Virus record (IMG/VR): IMGVR_UViG_3300012528_001039
Coordinates: 1 to 56,005 of that record
Source: a virus
DNA length: 56,005 bases
Strand: one strand, 5' to 3'
The notes beneath the pieces are model-generated. The model was given only the letters and a program-made list of their open reading frames with translations. It was not told the origin of the DNA and ran no database searches. Below, one piece after another: positions 8,510-15,511 of the stretch (position 1 is the stretch's first letter; every line of letters starts with the position of its first letter). Made by a program: the position numbers and the translations under genes.

Positions 8510-9574
8510 ATGGGTTTTAAATCAAGCATGCCTTATTCGTTTAATCCTCAACTAGAAAAACAGGTTGAACTAAGCAGATTTGATAGAGATTTTGGTGTAA
8601 AAAATCTTAACGCTAAAATAGCTGGTAGAAACGAAGATATAGTATCTTTTGAAGATTACCAAAAATACGGCGGTAAAGCACCTAGTACAGCTGTTGATAG
8701 ATATGGTATGCCTGTTTATAAAGGAAAAGATCTAAACAAACAATATTTCCAGCAACCAGATCATATAAGATATGATGAAGCTAATGTAACTGATTTAGAT
8801 AGGCAGGGTATGGGTTATAAGAAGTACCAAGAAAATCTTGCTTATCAACAACAACAAGCTGATCTAAAAACATATGGTGATGCTGGTAGACCAACTATAA
8901 TAAATGACACGATGCAAAATACTCAAGAAAACCAAAATATGCTATTAGGTGATTCTAGTCCTTTCAATGACACTACTCAAAATGCAGCCACAGGTATATA
9001 TGGTAATTTACAAGAAAGAACAGCTGCTGTATCTCCTTTAGCTCAAAAAATAGATCCAAAAGCAATATTTAATGCAGTAGACGCATATAATACAGCTATG
9101 AATTTAGGAGGAGCGATAGCAAGTCAAACACAATCACCTGGTGTAAACAGTTATAACACTAAATCAAATTCAACGAGTAGTGTTCCATTACCTGGTTTAC
9201 CAACAAGTTCAACAAAACCATCAGCTAATACTGGTTCATATAGCAACCCATTAAATAATCCAGGCGGAACTCAAAACACTATAAATTTAAACACTGGAGG
9301 TAATACTCAAAATTCAAAATATTCTTTTTTAGACAATCAAGATGCTTTTAAAGTAAGTGATCCTAATAGAAGTTCTTTTTTAGGTACTTATAAAAGAAAT
9401 ACAAAGTCTTTTGATGATAGAATAGCAAAGGCTACTGAGCAAGGTAAAATGAGAAAAGTAGCTAGACTACAGCAAAGACAGAAAAACTTTAATGAAAATC
9501 AAAGTCAAAAAGGAGGTATAAATATAGGTTTTAGAATGCCTTTTGGTAAAAACAAAAATAAAAAAATAATTTAA
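8510..9574 (+). CDS. Asn/Gln/Ser-rich, largely disordered phage protein
   Basis: The 354-aa product has no recognised domain. Residues 1-130 are mixed polar (MGFKSSMPYSFNPQLEKQ), the centre is rich in Asn, Thr, Ser, Gly and Pro, and the C-terminus is basic (FGKNKNKKII). A helical NAVDAYNTAMNLGGAIASQ stretch may be amphipathic. It starts one base after the upstream stop. Composition and its place before several small basic proteins suggest an internal virion or accessory head component, but this is inference. Confidence 0.6.
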   Translation: MGFKSSMPYSFNPQLEKQVELSRFDRDFGVKNLNAKIAGRNEDIVSFEDYQKYGGKAPSTAVDRYGMPVYKGKDLNKQYFQQPDHIRYDEANVTDLDRQGMGYKKYQENLAYQQQQADLKTYGDAGRPTIINDTMQNTQENQNMLLGDSSPFNDTTQNAATGIYGNLQERTAAVSPLAQKIDPKAIFNAVDAYNTAMNLGGAIASQTQSPGVNSYNTKSNSTSSVPLPGLPTSSTKPSANTGSYSNPLNNPGGTQNTINLNTGGNTQNSKYSFLDNQDAFKVSDPNRSSFLGTYKRNTKSFDDRIAKATEQGKMRKVARLQQRQKNFNENQSQKGGINIGFRMPFGKNKNKKII

Positions 9575-9584
9575 AAACAAAATT

Positions 9585-9803
9585 ATGCATCATAGAAAAT
9601 ACGATCCATCAATGGAAAGATTAAAACCAGGAACAAAAGTAGGTGTTGTAGGTGAAAACGCAATATGGGACGGACCATTAGATCAAGTTGGTAGAGCTCA
9701 TAAACCAGGAAGTAGTTCGGGAGCTGATCCTATAGAAGTATTAAAAGCTTCATGTGAATGTGGAGCTGGTATGCCTATAACTAAAAGAGCTAAATTAGGG
9801 TAA
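9585..9803 (+). CDS. small conserved phage protein (72 aa)
   Basis: Unrecognised. It contains DPSMERLKPGTKVGVVGEN and a C-terminal CECGAGMP segment with closely spaced cysteines that might bind a metal. The stop overlaps the next ATG by one base (TAATG), a junction used repeatedly in this cluster. Confidence 0.6.
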   Translation: MHHRKYDPSMERLKPGTKVGVVGENAIWDGPLDQVGRAHKPGSSSGADPIEVLKASCECGAGMPITKRAKLG

Positions 9804-9958
9804 TGGCAAGTTCACCAATAAGAAAAATTAGTTCAGCGTGTAAAGCTGCTGCTAAAAGAAAATTTAAAGTATGGCCTAGTGCTTATGCTTCAGGTTGGGG
9901 CGTGCGCTGTACTAAAGCTGGAGGCCCTAGTAAATTTGGTGGTAAAAAGAAAAAATAA
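9803..9958 (+). CDS. 51-aa basic protein with KVWPSAYASG motif
   Basis: The 156-base gene joins both neighbours with one-base TAATG overlaps. The product starts MASSPIRKISSA and carries KVWPSAYASGWGVRCTKAGG followed by a Lys-rich tail. The VWPSAYASG block is one I recall from short proteins of marine phages and large algal viruses (possibly the family called DUF5872; name from memory). It shares the SP-I-R motif with neighbours. The function is unknown; a packaged basic protein is possible. Confidence 0.75.
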   Translation: MASSPIRKISSACKAAAKRKFKVWPSAYASGWGVRCTKAGGPSKFGGKKKK

Positions 9959-10329
9959 TGCAAGGATATAAGCAACCTTTTAATTCGCCTGTATTAAAAA
10001 GATGTTGGCCTGGTTACTCTGCTGTTGCTGGCAAAGATCCATATAGTAAAGGTAGTTGTAAAAAAAATTCACCAGTTAAAAAGAAAAAACAAAAAGGTGG
10101 CGGTACAACTAAAACTTGTTTACCGGCTTCTAAAATAAGAAGCATGAGTAAAGAGCAAAGACAAAAGCTAGTTAACTCTAAAAAAGCCGCTGGCGCTAAA
10201 GGTAAATATAAAAGATCATCAAAGACTAATGTAAAAGGCGCTCGTAAAAAAGGCGCTACATTACGTGACTGGTTTGAAAAAGAAGACTGGAGAAGAGTTG
10301 ATGATCCATCAAAAAAATGCGGAGAATAA
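9958..10329 (+). CDS. basic protein with LRDWFEKEDW C-terminal domain (123 aa)
   Basis: The N-terminus has NSPVLKRCWPGYSAVAGKDP and a Lys-rich linker with a second NSPVKK. The C-terminal 70 residues run from IRSMSKEQRQKLVNSKK through KYKRSSKTNVKGARKKGA to LRDWFEKEDWRRV and DPSKKCGE. This C-terminal block recurs in marine phages and giant viruses as a small domain of unknown function. The upstream 51-aa gene carries the VWPSAYASG half, so the two may be split pieces of one architecture. Very high Lys/Arg content suggests DNA or RNA contact. Confidence 0.75.
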   Translation: MQGYKQPFNSPVLKRCWPGYSAVAGKDPYSKGSCKKNSPVKKKKQKGGGTTKTCLPASKIRSMSKEQRQKLVNSKKAAGAKGKYKRSSKTNVKGARKKGATLRDWFEKEDWRRVDDPSKKCGE

Positions 10330-10330
10330 T

Positions 10331-10636
10331 ATGACTTGGTTAAAAAGAATAAAAGAATCATCATCAATAGAATCACCGTTACATAAAAACGAGCCAAGAA
10401 AAACTACTAAGGGTAAAGGTAGAAATTTTAGAACTACTAAAGAAGGCGCTGGTATGACAGAAAAAGGCGTTAAAGAATATAGAAAGAAAAACCCTGGTAG
10501 TAAACTTAAAACAGCTGTAACAGGTAAAGTAAAACCTGGCAGCAAAGATGCTAAAAGAAGAAAATCATTCTGCGCTAGATCCAAAGGTTGGACAGGCGAA
10601 AGAGGTAAAGCAGCGCGTAGACGCTGGAAATGTTAA
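10331..10636 (+). CDS. basic GMTEKGVKEYR-type phage protein (101 aa)
   Basis: The start was set at MTWLKRIKESS (10331), one base after the upstream stop, rather than an earlier in-frame ATG inside that gene. The product contains ESPLHKNEPRKTTKGKG near the N-terminus, then GAGMTEKGVKEYRKKNPGSK, LKTAVTGKVKPGSKDAKRRK and SFCARSKGWTGERGKAARR. I recall this conserved block from cyanophage and other marine phage proteins (possibly DUF6321; name from memory). It is strongly basic and of unknown function. Confidence 0.8.
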   Translation: MTWLKRIKESSSIESPLHKNEPRKTTKGKGRNFRTTKEGAGMTEKGVKEYRKKNPGSKLKTAVTGKVKPGSKDAKRRKSFCARSKGWTGERGKAARRRWKC

Positions 10637-10647
10637 AATAAAAAATT

Positions 10648-10992
10648 ATGCCATCACCAATTAGAAATCATCACGATAAAAAAAATATATTGCAAGACGA
10701 TGGGTCTTCAATAAAAGTATCATCAAGCGATCTACAAAAAAGAGGAGTAGATGCTATTAAAAGTCAAATGTTACAAAACAATCCTCCTGGTAGTAAAGGT
10801 AGAAGAGCTGTTTATGACAAACTTGACTGGAAATATGATAATACAATACCAAAAACTTTTTCAGAAAAAGTTAGTGACTTTACTAGTGATGCTAAAAAGT
10901 TTGTTAATAAAAACAAATTTAAAATCGCAGATGTTGCGACAGGTGGATTACTTGGCATTGGTAAAAGCATAATAGATAAACTCAAACAATAA
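10648..10992 (+). CDS. small phage protein with N-terminal PSPIR motif (114 aa)
   Basis: Unrecognised. MPSPIRNHHDKKN opens the protein, followed by a polar region (PPGSKGRRAVYDKLDWKYD) and a C-terminal stretch FKIADVATGGLLGIGKSIID that could be an amphipathic or membrane-touching helix. It shares the SP-I-R motif with its neighbours. The C-terminal Gly-rich helix resembles those of small internal virion proteins, but this is only a resemblance. Confidence 0.65.
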   Translation: MPSPIRNHHDKKNILQDDGSSIKVSSSDLQKRGVDAIKSQMLQNNPPGSKGRRAVYDKLDWKYDNTIPKTFSEKVSDFTSDAKKFVNKNKFKIADVATGGLLGIGKSIIDKLKQ

Positions 10993-11020
10993 CAACAACA
11001 ATAACAAAAACAAAACCAAA
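10993..11020 (+). promoter_or_regulatory. A/C-rich unstructured leader
   Basis: The whole 28-base gap is a run of CAA and CAAAA units, with no G or Shine-Dalgarno sequence, ending at the ATG at 11021. The same kind of leader precedes 11639. Such unstructured A-rich leaders favour initiation in Bacteroidota; the role is inferred. Confidence 0.5.
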
Positions 11021-11575
11021 ATGGGAAATTATTCAGGAAATCATCCGAGATATTCTTCGGGTCAAAAATATGATGCTAGAGAAGCTTACAATAAAGACCT
11101 TACTGCTAAAGCTAGACTGCATTATTTAGAAAATAGTGAACACGACAAGCACTCTCATCCAGCAAAAAAGCACTGTGTTGCTAAAATGTACGGAGAGCCA
11201 GCTGCTAAAATGTATGGAGATCCAGCACCTAAAGTAGCTGTAAAAGACATGCCAGACGCTCAAAGAAAAGCTGTAATGGCTAGCAAAGCTGAAGCTGCTG
11301 CTAAAATGGAGCATGCTCCTAAAAACTTAGGCTTTATAAAAGCTGAAACATTAAAGAAAGATCCAAATGCAAAAACAATGGTAGTAGACGGTGAAACAAT
11401 GCCTATAAAAAATTTAGCTGATTCAGACGATATTAAAGATATGTCTGGAGCTTATAATGCTATGGGTGATGCAAACGATCCAGCTATGATGAAAGGAGAT
11501 CCTATCATGCTTAAAAAGATTCATGCATTAAAAATGAAAGTTGATAAAGGACTTAAATTTGGATTAAAAGGATAA
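11021..11575 (+). CDS. Ala/Lys/Met-rich protein with AKMYG(E/D)PA repeats (184 aa)
   Basis: Not a recognised family. Residues 1-45 are polar and His-rich (MGNYSGNHPRYSSGQKYDA), followed by SHPAKKHCVAKMYGEPAAKM and a second AKMYGDPA copy, then an Ala/Lys-rich helical stretch, and a C-terminal part ending LKMKVDKGLKFGLKG. The PAAKM and PAPK elements resemble the SP-x-KM motif of neighbouring proteins. An A/C-rich leader and a good position suggest strong expression. Probable virion-associated protein, by inference. Confidence 0.65.
   Translation: MGNYSGNHPRYSSGQKYDAREAYNKDLTAKARLHYLENSEHDKHSHPAKKHCVAKMYGEPAAKMYGDPAPKVAVKDMPDAQRKAVMASKAEAAAKMEHAPKNLGFIKAETLKKDPNAKTMVVDGETMPIKNLADSDDIKDMSGAYNAMGDANDPAMMKGDPIMLKKIHALKMKVDKGLKFGLKG
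11180..11227 (+). repeat. 24-bp imperfect tandem duplication (AKMYGxPA)
   Basis: Two adjacent 24-base copies encode AKMYGEPA and AKMYGDPA, differing at three bases. Confidence 0.85.
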
Positions 11576-11589
11576 CAGTAGGGAACTGT

Positions 11590-11638
11590 AAAACCCAAGT
11601 CAAACAAATTCATTAACAAAAACAAAAACAAAAACAAA
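11590..11638 (+). promoter_or_regulatory. A/C-rich leader with CAAAAA repeats
   Basis: The 3' end of this gap is repeated CAAAAA units ending at the ATG at 11639. A small ACAGT/ACTGT inverted repeat (11575-11589) lies just upstream. There is no Shine-Dalgarno sequence. Taken with the strong hairpin after the gene, this suggests a highly translated product. Confidence 0.5.
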
Positions 11639-12028
11639 ATGGCAAAATTCATTAAATTTAATATTGTTGACACTAGCACACCTGCAAATCAAAAAGCTCA
11701 CTTACTAGATGTTGACAATATCGGGGACATTTCTTACGATGGAACAAACAAAGTAAGTATTGTATTAAGATCACCAGCTGGTGGAAATTCAGCTGCTGCA
11801 GGTATTGCTGGAAGAGTTGTAGAAATAGAAGTATCTAAAGCTAAAGGTGCACTAACTAATCCAACAATCACTAATGGTTCAGCTGCTCCTGATCAAGCTA
11901 TTGTAAAAGCTATGACTGCTAATCCAGGTGGTGTTGCTGCTACAGCTCAATTAGGTAAAGACGAGTCTGCTAGTCCAGCACAAATGTACTGGCACTCATG
12001 GTCTGTTATAACTGATACAACTGTATAA
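11639..12028 (+). CDS. putative abundant structural (decoration-like) protein (129 aa)
   Basis: Starts MAKFIKFNIVDTSTPANQ and continues through DVDNIGDISYDG, VSIVLRSPAGGN and VVEIEVSKAKG to an Ala/Pro-rich C-terminal half ending WHSWSVITDTTV. The strand-rich first half and Ala/Gly-rich second half resemble small capsid decoration or tail proteins, though I do not recognise a family. It is bracketed by an A/C-rich leader and a GC-rich hairpin, as expected for an isolated, strongly expressed unit. Confidence 0.65.
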   Translation: MAKFIKFNIVDTSTPANQKAHLLDVDNIGDISYDGTNKVSIVLRSPAGGNSAAAGIAGRVVEIEVSKAKGALTNPTITNGSAAPDQAIVKAMTANPGGVAATAQLGKDESASPAQMYWHSWSVITDTTV

Positions 12029-12052
12029 AAACTAACCATCAATTAAATATAT

Positions 12053-12080
12053 CCTCGCGGCTTAACTGTCGCGGGGTTTA
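12053..12080 (+). terminator. GC-rich hairpin terminator
   Basis: CCTCGCG (12053-12059) pairs with CGCGGGG (12070-12076, one G-T wobble) around a 10-base loop, followed by TTTATTTAT. It ends 23 bases before the next start codon. Confidence 0.85.
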
Positions 12081-12099
12081 TTTATAAAAAAACTAATAT

Positions 12100-12567
12100 A
12101 TGGGTTCACCAATAAAACACTGTTGGAGTTCTTTAATGCATAGTCCTGAGTGGAACAAAGCAAGAAAAAGATCTGGCGCTGGAACTGGAAATGACGCTTC
12201 TTTAAAAGCAGCTAAAAGTAAAAGAACTTCTCCTTTAAAAATGGGTTTTAAAATGAAAGGATCACCATATAATGAAGAAAATTCCAATACACCTATAATG
12301 CACGTAGATATGGGTGATGATACTTTAGGTATGGCTACTAACAATGGTAGTATACTTATAAATAAAGACATTAAAGATCCAAAACAAAAGCAAGATGTCA
12401 TAGATCATGAAATGGTGCATATTAAACAAATAAAAGATGGTAGGCTAAGTTATGATGACGACAATGTTTATTGGGAAGGTAAAACATATTCAAGAGACGA
12501 TATGAATGAAGGTGCAAAAAATTTACCTTGGGAAAAAGAAGCTTATCAAAAAACTAAAAATTCTTAA
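12100..12567 (+). CDS. HExxH putative zinc metallopeptidase, small (155 aa)
   Basis: The N-terminal 55 residues are basic and carry SP motifs (MGSPIKHCWSS, TSPLKMGFKMKGSPY). The C-terminal domain has VIDHEMVHIKQIKDGRLSYD, with HEMVH at residues 103-107 fitting the gluzincin HExxH zinc motif, then VYWEGKTYSRDD and a possible third ligand in LPWEKEAYQK. Such minimal peptidase-like domains occur in phage virion proteins. The basic motif-rich leader may direct the enzyme into the capsid. Catalytic activity is inferred from the motif only. Confidence 0.65.
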   Translation: MGSPIKHCWSSLMHSPEWNKARKRSGAGTGNDASLKAAKSKRTSPLKMGFKMKGSPYNEENSNTPIMHVDMGDDTLGMATNNGSILINKDIKDPKQKQDVIDHEMVHIKQIKDGRLSYDDDNVYWEGKTYSRDDMNEGAKNLPWEKEAYQKTKNS

Positions 12568-12569
12568 TT

Positions 12570-14531
12570 ATGGGGCTTAAAAAAAATTATTTCGGAAAAC
12601 TAAGAAGTTCTAGTCCTGTTAAAATGCATGAAGGCAAACCTCATAGCAAAAAAGATGGTCAACAAATAGTTGATGATTTAGTTTATACTACACAAAGCGA
12701 TTCTGGTATGTCAGATGCGGAATATGCTAAATACTTTGGAGAAGGTTCGATACATAGACCAAATCTTGATGAAGTAGTAGTAAGATCAGATGTAGATTAT
12801 AATCAATATCCTTTATTTGATGAACTTTCTGATCAACAAAAAGAATATTTTAACGACTCAGGGGCAATTGGTAGAGGTGTTAGAAGAAGAGCTCAAACTA
12901 GAGAAGGTTTAGCAGGTGATGCTATGGATATGGTAACAGGTATATTAGCAGAACAGCCTGCATCCATGGTAATGACAACACTTCAAGCTCCTCAATCACT
13001 TGCGGTTGAAGGTATAGAAGCTTTGAGAGGAAATCCTTATAATTTTGCAAACGCTCTTACACCTGGATCACAAAGACTACCATCTGAAACAATAGGTTTT
13101 GAAGATAAACCTGGATGGGATTTAGGAGGTTCTTTAAATACAGCTATGGATATAGTAGCAGATCCAGCCAATTTACTCTTTGGAGCTGGATTATTAACTA
13201 AAGGTGCAAAAGGAGCTAAATTAGCAAAAGGACTAGCAAACAAATCAGATGATTTAGTTTATAGTTTGGCTGCAAAAGGAGACGAAGCTGCTAGTGCGGC
13301 TAGTAAATTACCAGAATCACCAGGTATATTTGGAAGATTTAATCCAAAAACTAGAGAATCTATGTATAATACTCTTGAAGATTTAAGTAAAAACGCTGAG
13401 GTTAGTAAATTTGAAAGATTAAAAACAATGGAGCGATTAAATACACCTGAAGGTCAAAAAAGATTATATGATCAAGAGTTAGGTTATTTACAGGGTGAAA
13501 TGGAAAAATTAAGAAAAACAATGCAAATCCCTGAAGCACACGCCCATCCATTTATAAGAAAACAAACACCTGGTAATGAATTTTTAGAAATTGAACAAAA
13601 CTTTTTAGGCGGTCTTGGCACAAAAACAAAAAAACTATTTGATGCTGACTTAGCTGAACAAGCGCAAAAAAATGTTAATTTTAGAATTCAAGAAATGTCT
13701 AAACCTAATTTAAATGAAAGGGCAGCTGAGGCTATAAAAGGAGGGAAATTAAATTACAGTGAAGCAAAAGACATATTATATAATTCTGTTCCTAGAGAAT
13801 ATTTAGATTCCAATGCTACTTTTGGTGGTTTTAAAAAAACTAATGATGTTGATAGATTTTCATTACAAGGCGTTCAAAATGCCTCTCAATTAAATAAAGG
13901 TAATTTTATTTTAGGAGATAAAAATATAGCTAAACCAAAAACAATCTATGCTCACGAACAGCAACACGGTTTTCAAGTTGGTAGAACAACGCCTCTTGAC
14001 AGAGAGTTATCTAGTGCTATTAAACCTAGCAAAGAGGTTTTAGATTATAACAAAAAATATGATGATCTGCTATCTGCAAGAGATAATCTAAATGTTCATA
14101 GCGATGATTTTGCTAAAAATCACAAAGCAGCAGACTCACGATTTCAAGATCATTTAGCAAATCAACCAGCATCAGACATAGATTACGATTATTTTAAATA
14201 TGGAGGAAGTGGAAATATGGAGCCTAGGGCTTTTGCGGGAGAATTAAGACAATCTTTGCTTGATCAAGGTTTTATAAAAAATCCTTATGATAAAATAACT
14301 CCACAGATTTTATCTAAAGCTAAAAATTATTTTGATAAAAATCCAGTAACTCAAGCCGTGTTAAAAAGCGATGGTAAAGATGTAAATGTAAGTGGTACTA
14401 GAATTTTTGATTTTATGGATAAATCTAAAAGTAATTTTTCTTCTTTAGCTAAATCAATGAATAAATTACCAGCTGTTACAGGTGGTTTATTTGGTAGTAA
14501 AATGGTTTTTAGTGGAGATAAAAAGAAGTAA
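12570..14531 (+). CDS. large virion-associated protein with HExxH motif (653 aa)
   Basis: Begins MGLKKNYFGKLRSSSPVKMH, with the SP-x-K motif of this cluster. Residues 100-250 contain hydrophobic and Ala/Gly-rich helices (MVTGILAEQPASMVMTTLQ, ADPANLLFGAGLLTKGAKG). The C-terminal third has KTIYAHEQQHGFQVGR, with HEQQH at residues 462-466, and a downstream EPRAFAGELRQSL (Glu551), which suits the third zinc ligand of a gluzincin. It starts two bases after the previous metallopeptidase-like gene. It probably travels with the virion and cuts a host or phage protein; substrate unknown. Confidence 0.6.
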   Translation: MGLKKNYFGKLRSSSPVKMHEGKPHSKKDGQQIVDDLVYTTQSDSGMSDAEYAKYFGEGSIHRPNLDEVVVRSDVDYNQYPLFDELSDQQKEYFNDSGAIGRGVRRRAQTREGLAGDAMDMVTGILAEQPASMVMTTLQAPQSLAVEGIEALRGNPYNFANALTPGSQRLPSETIGFEDKPGWDLGGSLNTAMDIVADPANLLFGAGLLTKGAKGAKLAKGLANKSDDLVYSLAAKGDEAASAASKLPESPGIFGRFNPKTRESMYNTLEDLSKNAEVSKFERLKTMERLNTPEGQKRLYDQELGYLQGEMEKLRKTMQIPEAHAHPFIRKQTPGNEFLEIEQNFLGGLGTKTKKLFDADLAEQAQKNVNFRIQEMSKPNLNERAAEAIKGGKLNYSEAKDILYNSVPREYLDSNATFGGFKKTNDVDRFSLQGVQNASQLNKGNFILGDKNIAKPKTIYAHEQQHGFQVGRTTPLDRELSSAIKPSKEVLDYNKKYDDLLSARDNLNVHSDDFAKNHKAADSRFQDHLANQPASDIDYDYFKYGGSGNMEPRAFAGELRQSLLDQGFIKNPYDKITPQILSKAKNYFDKNPVTQAVLKSDGKDVNVSGTRIFDFMDKSKSNFSSLAKSMNKLPAVTGGLFGSKMVFSGDKKK

Positions 14532-14548
14532 ATCGTAATTAATTAAAA

Positions 14549-14602
14549 TAACATGTAACTATTTATATATAGATTATATATAAATAATTAAATTAAATGT
14601 TA
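14549..14602. promoter_or_regulatory. long AT palindrome in the leader of the GldL-like gene
   Basis: ATTTATATATA (14561-14571) and TATATATAAAT (14575-14585) form a perfect 11-base inverted repeat with a 3-base spacer. An outer pair, TAACAT (14549-14554) and ATGTTA (14597-14602), adds a second arm that reaches the start codon. It could be an operator, a promoter region or an RNA hairpin over the start; the sequence alone does not decide. It fills the 70-base gap 14532-14601. Confidence 0.55.
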
Positions 14603-15042
14603 TGTTAAAAAATTTAAAATTAGACTTTACTAATATGCTCTACGGGCTCGGAGCTGCAGTCGTTATTTTAGGAGCTCTTGCTAAAATTCAACACTGGCCA
14701 TATGGCTCATTATTATTAACAATAGGTATGATAACAGAAGCTATTGTTTTTGCTTATTCTGCATTCGAGACAACTAAAGATACAAACGATAACTCGCGTG
14801 TAATTTATGAACCTTATGACACTAGTGAAATAGTTAAAGCTCAAAAAGAATACGCTAATAAAATACAGAAAGCTGTTGAGAATATTAATTTAATAAATAA
14901 ATCACACGCTGCTCATTTAAAACTTAGTAAGTCGTCTGTAAAAGCTTACGAAGATATAAATAAAAATTCTGTATCTTTAGCAAAAAATACATTCGATATA
15001 AATAAAATTTATCAATCAATACTAAAGGTAATTAAAAAATAA
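14602..15042 (+). CDS. GldL-like membrane protein (gliding/type IX secretion motor homologue)
   Basis: The 146-aa product opens with two membrane helices that closely match cellular GldL: YGLGAAVVILGALAKIQHWP (residues 14-33) and LLTIGMITEAIVFAYSAFE (residues 38-56). GldL and GldM form the proton-driven motor of gliding and type IX secretion in Bacteroidota. The phage copy keeps Lys28 and the helix-2 Glu46, which match residues I recall as important in cellular GldL. The cytoplasmic tail is shorter than that of cellular GldL and is a Lys/Asn-rich helix. Its stop overlaps the holin start by one base. It may act on the host motor or, given the neighbour, modulate the holin. The family match is strong; the role is open. 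Confidence 0.85.
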   Translation: MLKNLKLDFTNMLYGLGAAVVILGALAKIQHWPYGSLLLTIGMITEAIVFAYSAFETTKDTNDNSRVIYEPYDTSEIVKAQKEYANKIQKAVENINLINKSHAAHLKLSKSSVKAYEDINKNSVSLAKNTFDINKIYQSILKVIKK

Positions 15043-15506
15043 TGCCAGATAATAAAAAGAAGTTTAAAGATACAAAAGTCGGTCAGTTTTTATTAGGAAC
15101 TGCGCCTAAGCTAGTTGATGGTATATCTGATGTTTTACCAGATCAAGGCTTATTAGGTGTAGTTAAAAACTTAATAAAAAAAGAAGATCCTGTAATTTTA
15201 CCACCAGAAGATAAAGAAAAAGCTTTAAAGTTATTAGAGCAAGACATGGTAGAAATGCAAGAAATATCTAAGCGTTGGGATAGTGATATGAAATCAGATT
15301 CATGGTTGTCTAAAAACACACGCCCTATGACTCTTATATTTTTAACTATATCTTTAATAATTTTAATAGTTCTTGAAAGCTCTAATATACAGTTTGATGT
15401 TGATGGCGGTTGGGTTGATCTATTAAAATCTCTTTTAATTACAGTTTACGTGGCTTATTTTGGTTCACGAGGTGCAGAAAAATTTAAAACAATAAGTAAA
15501 AAATAA
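15042..15506 (+). CDS. holin-like membrane protein (3TM/GTA holin type)
   Basis: The 154-aa product has an N-terminal amphipathic part, then an ERW-like stretch (ISKRWDSDMKSDSWLSKNTR) leading into a membrane helix (PMTLIFLTISLIILIVLESS), a second helix (LLKSLLITVYVAYFGSRG) and a short basic end. The pattern S-D-x-W-LSKNTRPMTL ... YFGSRGAEK is typical of the 3TM holin family known from gene-transfer agents and phages. It should form the inner-membrane lesion that lets the endolysin (45968-46429) reach the wall. It is coupled to the GldL-like gene by a TAATG overlap. Confidence 0.8.
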   Translation: MPDNKKKFKDTKVGQFLLGTAPKLVDGISDVLPDQGLLGVVKNLIKKEDPVILPPEDKEKALKLLEQDMVEMQEISKRWDSDMKSDSWLSKNTRPMTLIFLTISLIILIVLESSNIQFDVDGGWVDLLKSLLITVYVAYFGSRGAEKFKTISKK

Positions 15507-15511
15507 AAAAA

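Noticed and set aside
9803-10636. Possible histone-like or nucleoid proteins because of strong positive charge.
   Set aside because: Conserved blocks (VWPSAYASG, LRDWFEKEDW, GMTEKGVKEYR) match recalled phage families of unknown function rather than HU or histone folds.
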